From Bugulina stolonifera (Eukaryota; Bryozoa; Gymnolaemata; Cheilostomatida; Bugulidae), in the NCBI GenBank assembly GCA_935421135.1, contig OW285192.1, positions 18,081,001 to 18,145,000 of the forward strand: a stretch of 64,000 bases of DNA, read 5' to 3'. Under the pieces are notes generated by a model. The model saw only the letters and a program-made list of their open reading frames with translations, searched no databases and was not told the origin of the DNA. Below are positions 46,901-59,900 of the stretch, piece by piece (within the stretch, counting starts at the first letter, position 1; each line of letters begins with the position of its first letter). The position numbers were made by a program, and so were the translations under genes.

Positions 46901-49900
46901 TGTTAGTCAGTACATGTTTGATTAGGCACAGTGACACTGAACCAATGCATGATGTATATGTAGATTTCCACGGTTATTATTAAATCAGCGTTAAAAATAG
47001 TAACTCAATTTGCAATTTATAACCTTCAAACTTATGAAGCTTGGTAATGGTGTTTCTTGAATGAAAGTAAGAATTGCGGAACAAGAAAATGCGAATATTT
47101 ATAAATATATATTTAATTATTTTAGCCATGCCAGTGCAAAAGTTCTGGCAGATGAGCATGTACTCCCGAAGCATAGAACAGAGCTGATTTGAATGAAATA
47201 AAATGTACATGTACTGTAGAAGAAGATAATTTTATCATCACTTGCATTCTATGGAATTTCAAAACGACCAGCCTCCAAGCAGAGATGCAGAGGGTAAACT
47301 TACAAGTAAGTAGGTCTATTATGTACATGAGCAATAATACATGTACATGTACATTGTATGCATATACATGCACTGCAATAGAGTTTATAATGTACATAGA
47401 AATGTCAGATGTCGTACTTGTATAGGATGAGGAGAGGTAGGATGTACATGTAGGATAGGTTTTACAAAAAATAGTGTGCAGAGTAGTGTGTGTCGAAAAT
47501 ATATTACCACACGGTTCCAAACATCCAACAAGAGGAGAAGACTATAGTAGGATGTCAACATTATGAACTTGGAGAGTAATATCTCATATTAGTCTTTTTT
47601 GATAGAACAGAGATTATGTATGTCTAGGCTGTATGACTTGTTTGTTGACAGCCTATCCCTATCTAGGCATGTAGATACCTGTTTGATTGTCTATTTTTCT
47701 TAGACTCGTTTGTATTCAAGAATGTGTATCAAGGAAATGAATTTTAAAATTTCCAAATTAGAAAGTTTTACCTGTTTTCTTTTAGATTGTCTTGAGCTTC
47801 TAGCGTGGTTCAAGATATTCTACAGACCAGAAGTACGTGCAGAGGTTTTCTCACGGGTAGGCAACAGTCAGAGAGACTATGATACAGTATCATGTAAATT
47901 GAAAAAGATTAACTTGCAGCAGCCAGTGGATCTGGAACACTGGTAACGAGTTCTGCTAAAAACAAAATGAACATGTTTATCTGCTTGTCCATAGCTGTAT
48001 AGCAGTAGGCTTTTGCAAGTACCTATCCACCAACTAGCTTAAACAGCAGCTGTATGTCTGAATGCCTATTGTGTGATAAACTTTTGTATGTGTGTATGTG
48101 CAGTTTTGTACTATGGTCACAAAAAATTTTTGCATGTCATGTTTTGTCAAAACGGTTTGTTTTTCTTTTTGAATTAGAAGGTGTTATATCTAAATCTATA
48201 GTGTTATATCTATTCTACATTTTCAATAGCTTGAATATTTAGTAGCACAAAAAACCGTGAAAGTAACTTCAGCCAATGATTGTGTTCTAGTTTGATTTTC
48301 ATCCTGCAGTGTATACTGCAGTGTATACTGCAGTGTATACTGCAGTGTATACTGCAGTGTATACTGCAGTGTATACTGCAGTGTATACTGCAGTGTATAC
48401 TGCAGTGTATACTGCAGTGTATACTGCAGTGTATACTGCAGTGTATACTGCAGTGTATACTGCAGTGTATACTGCAGAATGAAAATCAACTTAGTACACA
48501 TTCATTGGTACCAACACCAATGGAACTATATTTCTTATATTTTCTAGTCTATGTCTCAATGTTGCTCTAGCAAGGTTGAACAACAAATAAATCTTTTAGC
48601 ATTGATGGTAACAGCTGTTTAGAAATAATATTTGCCTTTTAGTTACGATGCTAAGTTCAAACTTTAATGTACAGTTTTGAATTAATTTCAACTATATTTA
48701 TGAGGATTTAAGAAGAGTTATGTTTTCTCTAAGTAGTAACTAAACAATTTTGTCTGATTTTTTTATTATGGACAGTCAATAAACACTTCTGTCAGAAATT
48801 TGTTCAACATGTTTATGTTATCTAAAAAGAACCCACAAGGTGCACAGAAAGTACAGTGTACATTCGTTGTGTAGATAATAAATGCAGGCAACCTATAAAA
48901 TATTGGGAAGGCAACTTCTCAACATTGTCACAGTCCCTAAAATGCTTCAATCCTTGTACATGTATAATGGACCCTAAATGTTCCCATGACATAGTAGCTT
49001 AAAAATCCTGTACTCATATCTGCACTGCTACAGTGCACTATCATTGCAATTGATGAAAGGTCTTTTTTTACAGGTCTATTGGCTTATACTGCTTTTCCTA
49101 TTAAAAAAATGGAACCAGCATAATTTTATAAGAGTCACCATATTAATTGTTTCCAAATTTGGTTTCTATTATTTACATCTTCTGAATTAGTTTGTGGATT
49201 GCTTGTGTGTGGGACTCTGTTTCGATCCCTACAGGCCGCATATACCGGTAGTGTAGATAGACTGGACTAATGTGTATGCTACATAATACTTTTTGCGATG
49301 GTACATGTAAATAGTAATTCAACCACTTTCAATGCAAAAAATGTTGGTAGCTGTGCAACTAACAAAAAAGTGCACATATTACACTGTACTTTTGGACTGT
49401 TCCACTCAAGTGTAGAAGTGATGGTGCACAAGGAACTTTAGGCATGGTGAAACACTTCTGTCAGAAATTTGTTCAACATGTTTATGTTATCTGAAAAGGA
49501 CCCACAAGGTGCACAGAAAGTACAGTGTACATTTGTGGTGTAGATAATAAATGCAGGCAACCTATGAAATATTGGGAGGACAACTTCTCAACATTGTCAC
49601 AGTCCCTAAAATGCTTCAATCCTTGTACATGTATAATGGACCCTAAATGTTCCCATGACATATTAGCTTAAAAATCCTGTACTCATATCTGCACTGCTAC
49701 AGTGCACTATCATTGCAATTGATGAAAGGTCTTTTTTTTACAGGTCTATTGGCTTATACTGCTTTTCCTATTAAAAAATGGAACCAGCATAATTTTATGA
49801 GAGTCACCATATTAATTAAATTAATTGTTTCCAAATTTGGCTTCTACTATTTGCACCTTCTGAATTAATTGGTGGATTGCTTGTGTGTGGGACTCTGTTT

Positions 49901-52900
49901 CCCTACAGGCCGCATATACTGGTAGTGTAGATAGGCTGGACTAATGTGCATACTACATAATACTTTTTGCAATGGTACATGTAAATAGTAATTCAACCAC
50001 TTTCAATGCAAAAAATGTTGGTAGCTGTGCAACTAACAAAAAAGTGCACATATTACACTGTACTTTTGAACTGTTCCACTCAAGTGTTAGAAGTGATGGT
50101 GCACAAAGGAGCTCTATGCATGGTGAAAGAGACATCACCCTAAAATTGAAAGTGTAGCGTACATGATATATCACTATCATATTTTTCACTTCTAATACTG
50201 TTCTAATTCTGTTGTCATGCCTACCAACTTTAGAACTGGGCCAAGAACACAGACCATGTAGTATATGTAGGTAGGCCAATGCAATATTTTCAACAAGTTG
50301 GCAATGTTTGACAACATGAAATGGTAAGCTGAAAAACATTGAGGGTGAGACTGAATGATTTCTCATACTTGGGCATAAAATTTCTGAAGAATATAGGAGG
50401 GACTAGCCTGCAGGCTGCAGATAGGTAATGGTGCCATTACCAGTCATCAATTTTGTAGTGTTCTAGGGTCAAACATGTTTATACTCCACACATATGTGTT
50501 AGAAGATTCAGTTAAATTATTGTGCTTCATATTAGCAGCTAAAATGGTCAACTTTTCCTGGCCCAGCCTAATAAGAATTTACTTTAGTGGCAATGATGCT
50601 ATGAGAATGAACAATATACCAAAGCATAGCTTTTCTACCAATGTGTTCCTATTTATGGGTACATTGTTCTGACCAAGAATCATAAACAAATCTGCATAAT
50701 GTTTCAATGTAGTGTCAGCATTGTCTTTGCAAAGTATCTCTAAATGTTACATGTGATAGGCTAATAACCTATACAAGTCATGCCTACATGGGAACATAAG
50801 GCATCTATGAAAGAATGTTATCACAGTTTCAATATACAAATGTACATGTACATGGAAATGCTGTGTGTTAATAAACTGTCCATATCTTCTCAAATTTATC
50901 TCCATGATTGTGCCAATAAATTCATTACATGGATTTCACATGAAAGTTGAAACCTTTGTTTCTATTGACTGTTAACATGTACATGTATTTAGGCTACTCC
51001 AAACTGGGGAGCCTTTTCCTTTTACTTACCTGGATAATTTTATGGATACAATATAGGCGTACATCTTTAAATTTCTTTAGACAAAATTTATATCAACGTT
51101 ATGATTTCAGAAATAATTTTGTTACATTATGCAAGGTGTCTTTAGGAAACATTAAACTAGTTTTAAATCTAATAAATACATTGTAGTACAATTGGTATTT
51201 CACAGTGCCTCATTGCCAACTAAATAAATGTAGAGCATCATTGTGAGTTGAAATTTAAAATTAGTTGGATTCCACCGTTTGGCAAATAAATTAATGAGGG
51301 GTAAATTATCATTGTACCCAAGAGTAATATGAGTGTGTAAGTTCCAAGCCAAATAAGGTGCCAACTTTCACAATCACCAACACTACAATTTAAGTAGGAG
51401 GCAGCAACCTCATTGGTGACTGAATGTGGTTGATGCATGGGCATCTGCAGCATTGACCTATAATATAGTGGTAGCATTGCAGACTTTCACATGTAGTAAA
51501 AATTGTACCCCTGTAACAGTTTATAGAGAGTTGGTAATGGTATCTCGGTGCATTAAATAGGGTCTTAGTTTAGACCTACACTGTAACCTGGACTCATATT
51601 CTCAAAACTTCCTGGAACCCAGACTGGTCCTAGAAATAGTAATGGGCTATGGGGCTATTATTTTGCCTGTTTACCTATATTATGTATCAGCTTACTCACT
51701 TGGCCAAAAAACAATAATAACGTCATGATGGCTATGCTCATGGCAAATTATACATGCCCAGTGTATATAGTAAACAATGTGCATTGTAATCATTAATGCA
51801 TACATAAAATAGATTATTTGCAAACATACATTCAGGCTATAAAAATGTAGGTGGACGTAACAGCCAGAAGTAGTTGACAGTCTACACAGAGAGCATACTT
51901 TTACCATCTTTGGTCTACATGAGGCATAAATAGTCCAGACAACGTGCTCAGTAGGATGGCTCAAACTTTTTGGGCATTTTACCCCTATTTAAGTTCCTCT
52001 AAATGCTTGCCTCTTCTATTGATGCTACCGGTATAAGCATCATGTATCCTGATAATAATGGGCTAGCATCACAGGTACTTCTAGCCAATCTGAGGATAAT
52101 GTTTTCGCCAATCTTGAGAAAACTCCATTGTTTTATTGGTAATTTTTCGTTGTCGCTCAACTACTTTGGACTACGCCGTTTAATGGTGCAGAAACCCGTG
52201 AGACAACTTATTATTTCTATAAACTTTGATCATACTAAAAAGCTTAGTGGATCAAGTCCACCTACAGGCCTGTATTTTTATTTTTTGGCTAAATTCTAGG
52301 TCTTTTCAGCAGCAATTTAATTATTTTAGTGATGATAACAAACTCAATTCTTTCAATTGAAGGATAAACATGCATGCTATTAATAATATTGTTTATTCCA
52401 ATGTTGGAAATTCAAGAGAGAATGAAACAGCAGGCATTATTCTGAGGTACACTAGTGTTGCAGCAGGGTTGAAATTATATCCAAATGGCTTGCAGCCAAC
52501 AATAACATTTAAAGGTGCCTGGTATACTATTTTGACCAATGGCAGATTTACAAAGAGACAACATGATCTGTAATTCCACTAGCTAGATACTACTATGGGT
52601 ATGATAATAACAAAATTGATAAGCCCACAAGCATGGAAATGTCTAGTCAACAATTGCAATATAGATGGTTCATATGAAGTAAAATGTTCTATTTTGAAGG
52701 CAGTCCAAAGAACAAAATAATATCAATAGGATTCAATGCTGATCCATATTGGCAGACAATGATATTTTTACCACCAAAGTACATAGTGCATAATATAATG
52801 TACATATAATGGTGTTTGAATAAACTTTCTGGCATTATCAAAACTGTTTTCAAGTTAAATTTGTTTATGTGGGAAGCTGGAGTAAAACTCTCGGAAAAAA

Positions 52901-53891
52901 TTGTCAACTCACACTGTCATGAATATATTCTCTTATTATTGCCACCCTACTCGCAGCGCCATGTCATGAATTTGCTCCAATTAGGTGGAACTGAAAACAC
53001 TTATATTAACAATATTGTTTTAAATAATCCAAACTGTAGTTTTCACAATCCATTGGGTAGAAATAGCCTACATTATGCACTGGATGTGATCAGGATGAGT
53101 TGCTACAAATAATATTCTCTACTATTGGGTCAAGCTATTATACACAAGCATATTCCTTGTAGGTGTATGTGGTCAGCTCGAAAATTGACTAAATGTCCAA
53201 TTGAAACAGCATCTTTATAAACTGTGCACCTACACTGCATTATACATGTAAGGCCTCACATTATCAGGTCTTCCTGGAACCCAGGCTTCTCCCACAAATA
53301 GTGAGCCTGTGTTACAATAATGTTAAAAAGTTTCATCCAGGCTACTCTTTACCAGCAGTCTGCTTGCCTATGTGTAACAGAAGAGGTTTTTTCACCTGGC
53401 CATAAATAATGACCCATGCTGCATGGTTGCTATGCTCATGTTCAATCGACAGAGCACAATCAAGTAAACAACATGCAGTGCAATCCTATTGATACTAACT
53501 GAGCTGTGGCTGCTCAACTGATGGTTATTAGTACTATAAATAATTAGTATGACTAATAGCACACAAAGGTGTATGCCCCCACTGATCACATTTTAGCACT
53601 GCTCTGTTCATTTTATCAGTGTATCATCAATTACTGTATTACTGTAATTATTAGTTGATTGGCACATTAGATGCATAGCACACCAGATCTCAGAGTACTA
53701 CTAATTGTACTTGGCTTTCACCTCTGCAAATGAAACATGACTTATTGGAAGAGTGTATGGTTGTACCAAGTGCCCAATGCATGGCCTCTGAGTAACATTG
53801 TTTTCCAGAGATCTTGCTGAATAATAAAAACTTACTATTGGGCAATTGCACACCCACATATCTGATACCTAGAGCTACCAGAGTAGGCCTC

Positions 53892-53964
<73 letters not shown>

Positions 53965-56900
53965 CACTACCACTACCACTACCACTACCACTACTACTAC
54001 CGCTACTGCTACTACTACAGAATGTGCAACTGGTTGTCTGGGGATGAGCTACACTAGACTAGACGACACTAGAAAACACATTGTTCGAAACATTCAGTTG
54101 GTATTTACTATTTAGCAAAGCAAGGCATTTTATACAATTTTATTTACAAGTACATAAGAGAGTAGTTGTGTGGAAGTACTAATTCATCATTATTATACGA
54201 AGCAAATTTCGAAGCATGGAATATCACTGATTACAAGCAAGCTGATAACTAGTATACAGTACATCCCAACCTAATCGCTCAAGCTTGACAGCTATGGTTG
54301 ATGACCTTTTACATACATGTAGGTGCTAATTTGTATGGCACAGCTCAATAATTAATGAGGCATGCAGTGTGCATGCTCTGCTCCACCATGTAACAGTTAG
54401 GCGCAACTTCATAGATTTTGAAAATTTTCAGTCCATATGACTACAACCTGTAGAGATCTTCAGTTCTACAGTTTAAAGTGTGAAACCTATAGAATCCGTA
54501 CTTATTATTACTGTACTTATTATTTCTGCCCTGGTAAATATTTTTAACTACACTTCACCCAAACTTGAGATACACTAAAATAATAAGCCTCAAAAACACA
54601 TACACAGATACAGCAAGACAAGCTCTAAAGATCACTGGTGTTTTGTGGAAACAGTATAATTTGGTGCAGAGCAGGTTGATCTTGTGAACAATGGCCAGGC
54701 TTTGTATTGACTGTTGAAACATCAACCCTGGCTTGCATTCAATATCACGTACATATTACAGGCGTAGCCTATTATTTGTGGCATTCAGCCAACATAATAA
54801 CCTACTGTGATTGGCTAGTTGTCCCAGTTACTTCCATTGGCGCGAAGCTTCAATGAATGAATGAAGGAATGAAGGAATGAATGAATGAAGTTAGCCATTA
54901 GCCTGTGTATGTTATACATTGTATAAGAAACATTTATTGTAGATCCAATGCACTTCCAACCAAAAATTTCAACCAGAGTTACTGCAGTGTTCTGGCAATG
55001 TAAATCTGCAGAATAATGATAAATGATAATATGGATGTCAGGATATGGTATAAGCATTGTATAGACACCCTTGATAAGATTAATATCCAATGCTCATGCT
55101 TCATAAAAATATTATAGTTTAGTATTATAACCTCACAATGGTACTCCAGTAGTAGAATGGCACTAATCTTCTAACTATAACATCTAGCTGGGTTAGCTTA
55201 GCACATTATTACCTATAAAAATATATATTAGGCATAATTTTGTAGAGCACAAAATTCTGCACCTGTTGATAATTACACATTGATAACATAGCCGAAAACT
55301 GAAGCTGCAAGCCACTGTAAAAGCCACAAGCAGAATGAAGGGCAGTCATGATTTCACACACACGCACGTACGCACACACATAGCTGTAAATGCAATGCAG
55401 AATGTACAATGTATAGCCTACTGACACCAGCACTGTACATGTAGTACACTGGCACTATACGTGTAGTGCACTGGCACTGTACATGTAGTACTGTACTACT
55501 TCATAATATAATATTTGGTGCTGGGCTGGAAGTAGAGCTCTATGTTATTGTTGCCTTATTACATGTAGCTGCATAGTTTAGTGCAGAACAAGTGTTGCCC
55601 TCTGATGGCTATAATCAATGGTCTGTGGCTATGTATTGACTGTTACAAGATCACCCATGCTTGCATGTACATCCACAAACCTTATGAGCCATGGCAATAA
55701 CCTAACAATGCAGACTGTAAAATGGTGATACATACTCGTATAAGTGGTTAATAATTCTGTGCTGTGCTTTAATCTTCTTTTATATCTATCTATATCTACA
55801 TGTGTATATATTAGTTTATGCCATGGTACTTGGCACTTGCATCATACACAATCCATATAAAAAGTTTTCTGATATACATGTAACAAAAGTAAACCTATAT
55901 TGCAAAGTAACAAATGTGTCACTCTTGCTATTGCTATTCGGTTCTCAGTAAGTACTGTCTACTTTCCAGTGATAGAGAGAAGAACATCATAACCATTGTT
56001 TTTACTTGGAAGCCCAGAACAGTTAAGTCTATGTGCAGACTTGGCCCAGTTTGACAGATTGCTGCTGGCTGGCAGAAAGGGATCTGCATATGAGGTACTA
56101 TTGCAGTAAATTGGTAGACAGTTCAAAGAGTGTTATTAGACTGTATGATTTATTGCCACATAAGAATACAAAGTAGTACAACAGTATACCATAGACATTC
56201 ACATGGAAAATTACAATACTAGTTTCTTACTCTAGGTCTTTTCATTCAGAGAGGGGAGTAGAATACACTGAGGATTTTAGTGTGAGCGAATTCAGTTGGC
56301 CAGTCCACCAGTCATCAGTTCATTCTACCTTTACCCACACGTGTGTGAGGCTGCCTGCCATTGAAGCTGGACTCTGTAAATGTGTGCATGAAAAATTATA
56401 ATTTGTTAATGTTTTCAACCTTGACTGGCAAAAGAAATGGAGGTAAATACATACATCGGACAGAATATCTGAAATGACATTTTAATCAAAATCAAAGAAA
56501 GTAGGGAAAGCATGTTAAATATAGAAAAATATAATTTCTCAAGAGCTGGCTGGCAGATTGTATATTCCAGGAAAGCAATGAGACAGCCAAAACTGGATTT
56601 TATTGAATTAGGATAAAAACTATTTTCCCGTGAAGCATACATGTACATGTATGCAATATATAATCATATAACAAGCCTTTTGTACCAAACCCATACATGC
56701 ACAGATACAAGCCATATACTTAGGCTATACAATCTACTAAATTGAATCTTTTAAATGCTTCAGGCAGCAAACTGCTGAAATATTATTGTAAATGTTACTG
56801 CACTGCATATTATAAAAAGCACTAGTGCTGCTACACAAAAAGTACCGGTCTAAAGACACAGCAACAGTCCTCATCTAGCATTGGTTTAAAAGCATTTATC

Positions 56901-59900
56901 TTCAGGGTATATTCTTGGGGGCTACACGTCAAAGACCACTGAGTAAACCAAGCAGAGCAATTACCTGAATTGATGCACACTACTTCCAGTTAGTGTAGAC
57001 TTCCAGTTAGTGTATAAAACACGTCATGCGGGTTTCCTAGTTTTGCAACATTGCCCATTACCTGCAAGCAGCATGTAGGTAAGCGTAGCGGCGGTGGGTC
57101 CAAAGCCAAGGCTGTGGGTCCAAGTTCGAGGTCCATGGGTAGGCTCCATTTGTTCCTCAGATATGATACATTGGCTTCCGTATTGATTTGCACCTTCAGC
57201 AAGAAAGATATGTCATTGCATCAGCATGTAGCATTGGTAAAAAATAATGACATGCAATGTACCCAAACGACATACATACGAACTTTCTATAATTACACAT
57301 AGTCATGTACATAGCATAATGCATAATTGTTACATGTACATGAACATGTCAGCATAGAACCAGCATTGTGACTCAAGAAAAATGGAAGGAAAAACCTAGC
57401 GATGAATTAACCTGTTAACATACAGAAATAGTTGGAAAAAATCTAGTACTTTCATCACTCCATCTAATACAAAAACCCATGATGTGTCTATAGGTAGCTA
57501 CACTAACTGTATGGACATCAATATTTATTTAATTTGCTCAGTTATTATTACTGGCCTCGGGTAGATACTAGGTATATGAACATTGTAGGGTACGAACATA
57601 GTAGGTGCACACCTAGTTTACAAAAAAGTTGATTCACCTTGAATATGAGCTGGTCGTTGGTCAACAATGCCACCAGACAGAGGAAAGGAAACTCGTTGAA
57701 GTTATGGAGGATTCTTATTGCAGCTGTAGAAAGCGCATGTAAGTTACAGTTAGTATTGAAGAATCTTCCCAGTCACAGTCAGTAAATACCTTGATATCTT
57801 AGGAAGTCAAGCAAAATTACACATGTTCAGGTTAGATGTACGAGAACAGTAACTTTGAGGATGTTGCCGGTTTTGAAATAGTTCAAAGATCTGTCAGTGA
57901 AAATTAACATGCTAGAAATTAAATATTTGATCATGACAAGTCAGTTAAAATTTTACAGCACACTATAATCGCTATCAACTCACTATATTGTTCTGTTTGT
58001 AGAGTGGACTCAATTGTCTTCCATTACTCTCAATATGCACCAAAAGACTGTCACCAAGTTCCACAGGACAACTCCTAATATATTCAATAAGCTGAATAAA
58101 TTGCATCAGCATCGACATAATGTAGAACCGCTCTTCAGTGAATCAAATCCCAGGCCGGGTCAAGGTAAATCTATACACATTACAACATGATGAATGACAA
58201 AATAGCAACATTTGTAATTTAGAATTACAATTCAATGTAAATAGGTCAAGTTTATCATTAACACCGTTCACTAACTTTCTCTTGTTGGGTATTGCTGGTA
58301 ATGACATTGTACTTGAACATAGAATAACAATGTGTGTAGATAGAGTAAGATCATTGACAAGAGATGTGACTCCCAGAGTTGACAGCGATCGTAGCCATTT
58401 AGTTAGAAAACTGTAAACATAAAATATTCGATCTGCAGAAGTCAGTTAGATATTCACTATGAGTACTCACTATGACTACAAATATATTTGTAGAAGAGAG
58501 CATAGCTTCTAGATGCACCTGCAGACTGCAAGCAAGTTCCATGGGACAACTCCAATATACTGCGATGTGTCTTTCAAGTTGTGATTACATACATGTACAT
58601 GTAACTCTTGGGTGTGAGTACACAACCTTGGCCAAAGTTGAAGGAGTTATGCTCTCTCTCTGTCTTCTCTTGATGCTTGAAACGACCCATATCGATGGCA
58701 ATAAATCTATGTGTACAATGAAAAATTTGAAATTTAATGTAGTAGTTTACAAAGGAAAGAATGTACTTGTACATACTGAATCTGTGGAGGTTCAATAATC
58801 AATCTGTATCAAAAAGAATGGAAGGGATACTGCAGCATCTGCAACAGCCTTAGACTTGGTGTATCTGAGCTAGCTAGTGGGTAGCTACAGAAGCTATATT
58901 AGAGAAAGCAATTAGCAAGATATTTGTCCACCACAATTCATTTACTTTATTCAGTTACCTGTGTAGAGTTGAACATTTGGGAGGCACTGATCATTTAACT
59001 TTGCACTATCTTACCTGCAAAGAAGAGCAAACAGATTTAAGGAAGTGTGCTGGGGTGCACATGTAGAGAAGAGCATAGTGTAGCTTGGACAGGAAAGGTA
59101 ACGTCTGTTTCAGGGTCATTGTATGCCTGAAAATATCACAAGGTTATGTAAAATTATATTCAAATGGTATCCCAACATTCTGTTGAAAAACAAGCTGACA
59201 ATATGTTAAGTCTGTACATGTATTAGTCCCATAGCTAGTAAACTTGCAAACTTGCATGTCAGAAGCAATGGGTGTTATTCTGCATGCAAATTACAGCAAA
59301 TTATTTAGGATCATTGGCTATGAATATTTTCTCATGCATTTTGTACATATGTATAACGTATATATACTATTTCTATTAATTTTACCTCACATTGTAGCAG
59401 TGTTGAGAGAACTTCTTTCACCATAACTGAGTGGTAGAATTATGCCTGTCAACAGGAGTTAAAAGCCAGTCTACAAAGGTAACAACAATAAGGTACATCA
59501 AATAACATAATGGTGATGATTATTTTAATTGGTAGTGGTAAAAGACGTGGGTGTGATGTGAGGATTAAATGGGGTGAGAGTAGAAGAAGACAACTCCAAC
59601 CAAAGTGACTGCCGTTGGCATGCTTAGAGTAGGGCGGAGAGAACATGTAACCCCAATCTCCCTAACCAAAAGCTATGTTTCAATCTTTAACTCTTCCTAG
59701 TAAAAACAGACATTCTAACATCAGTTGCAGTTGTCTTCACGCTCTCACGACATTTATTTCTAACGTCACATCTTTTACTACTACCACATTTTAATTAACC
59801 AGATAGGCAGGTACAACACAGGTTCCAATCATGAACTATCTCACATGTGGTTAAGGTGCTAATTTAAAATTTCGCAGCATCAAAAGTTTTACTTTGAAAA

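Noticed and set aside
48223..48570. Open frames with ILQC or YTLQ repeats on both strands
   Set aside because: Products of the 12-bp satellite, not coding.
53814..54047. Leu-rich plus-strand frame
   Set aside because: Translation of a (CTA)n microsatellite.
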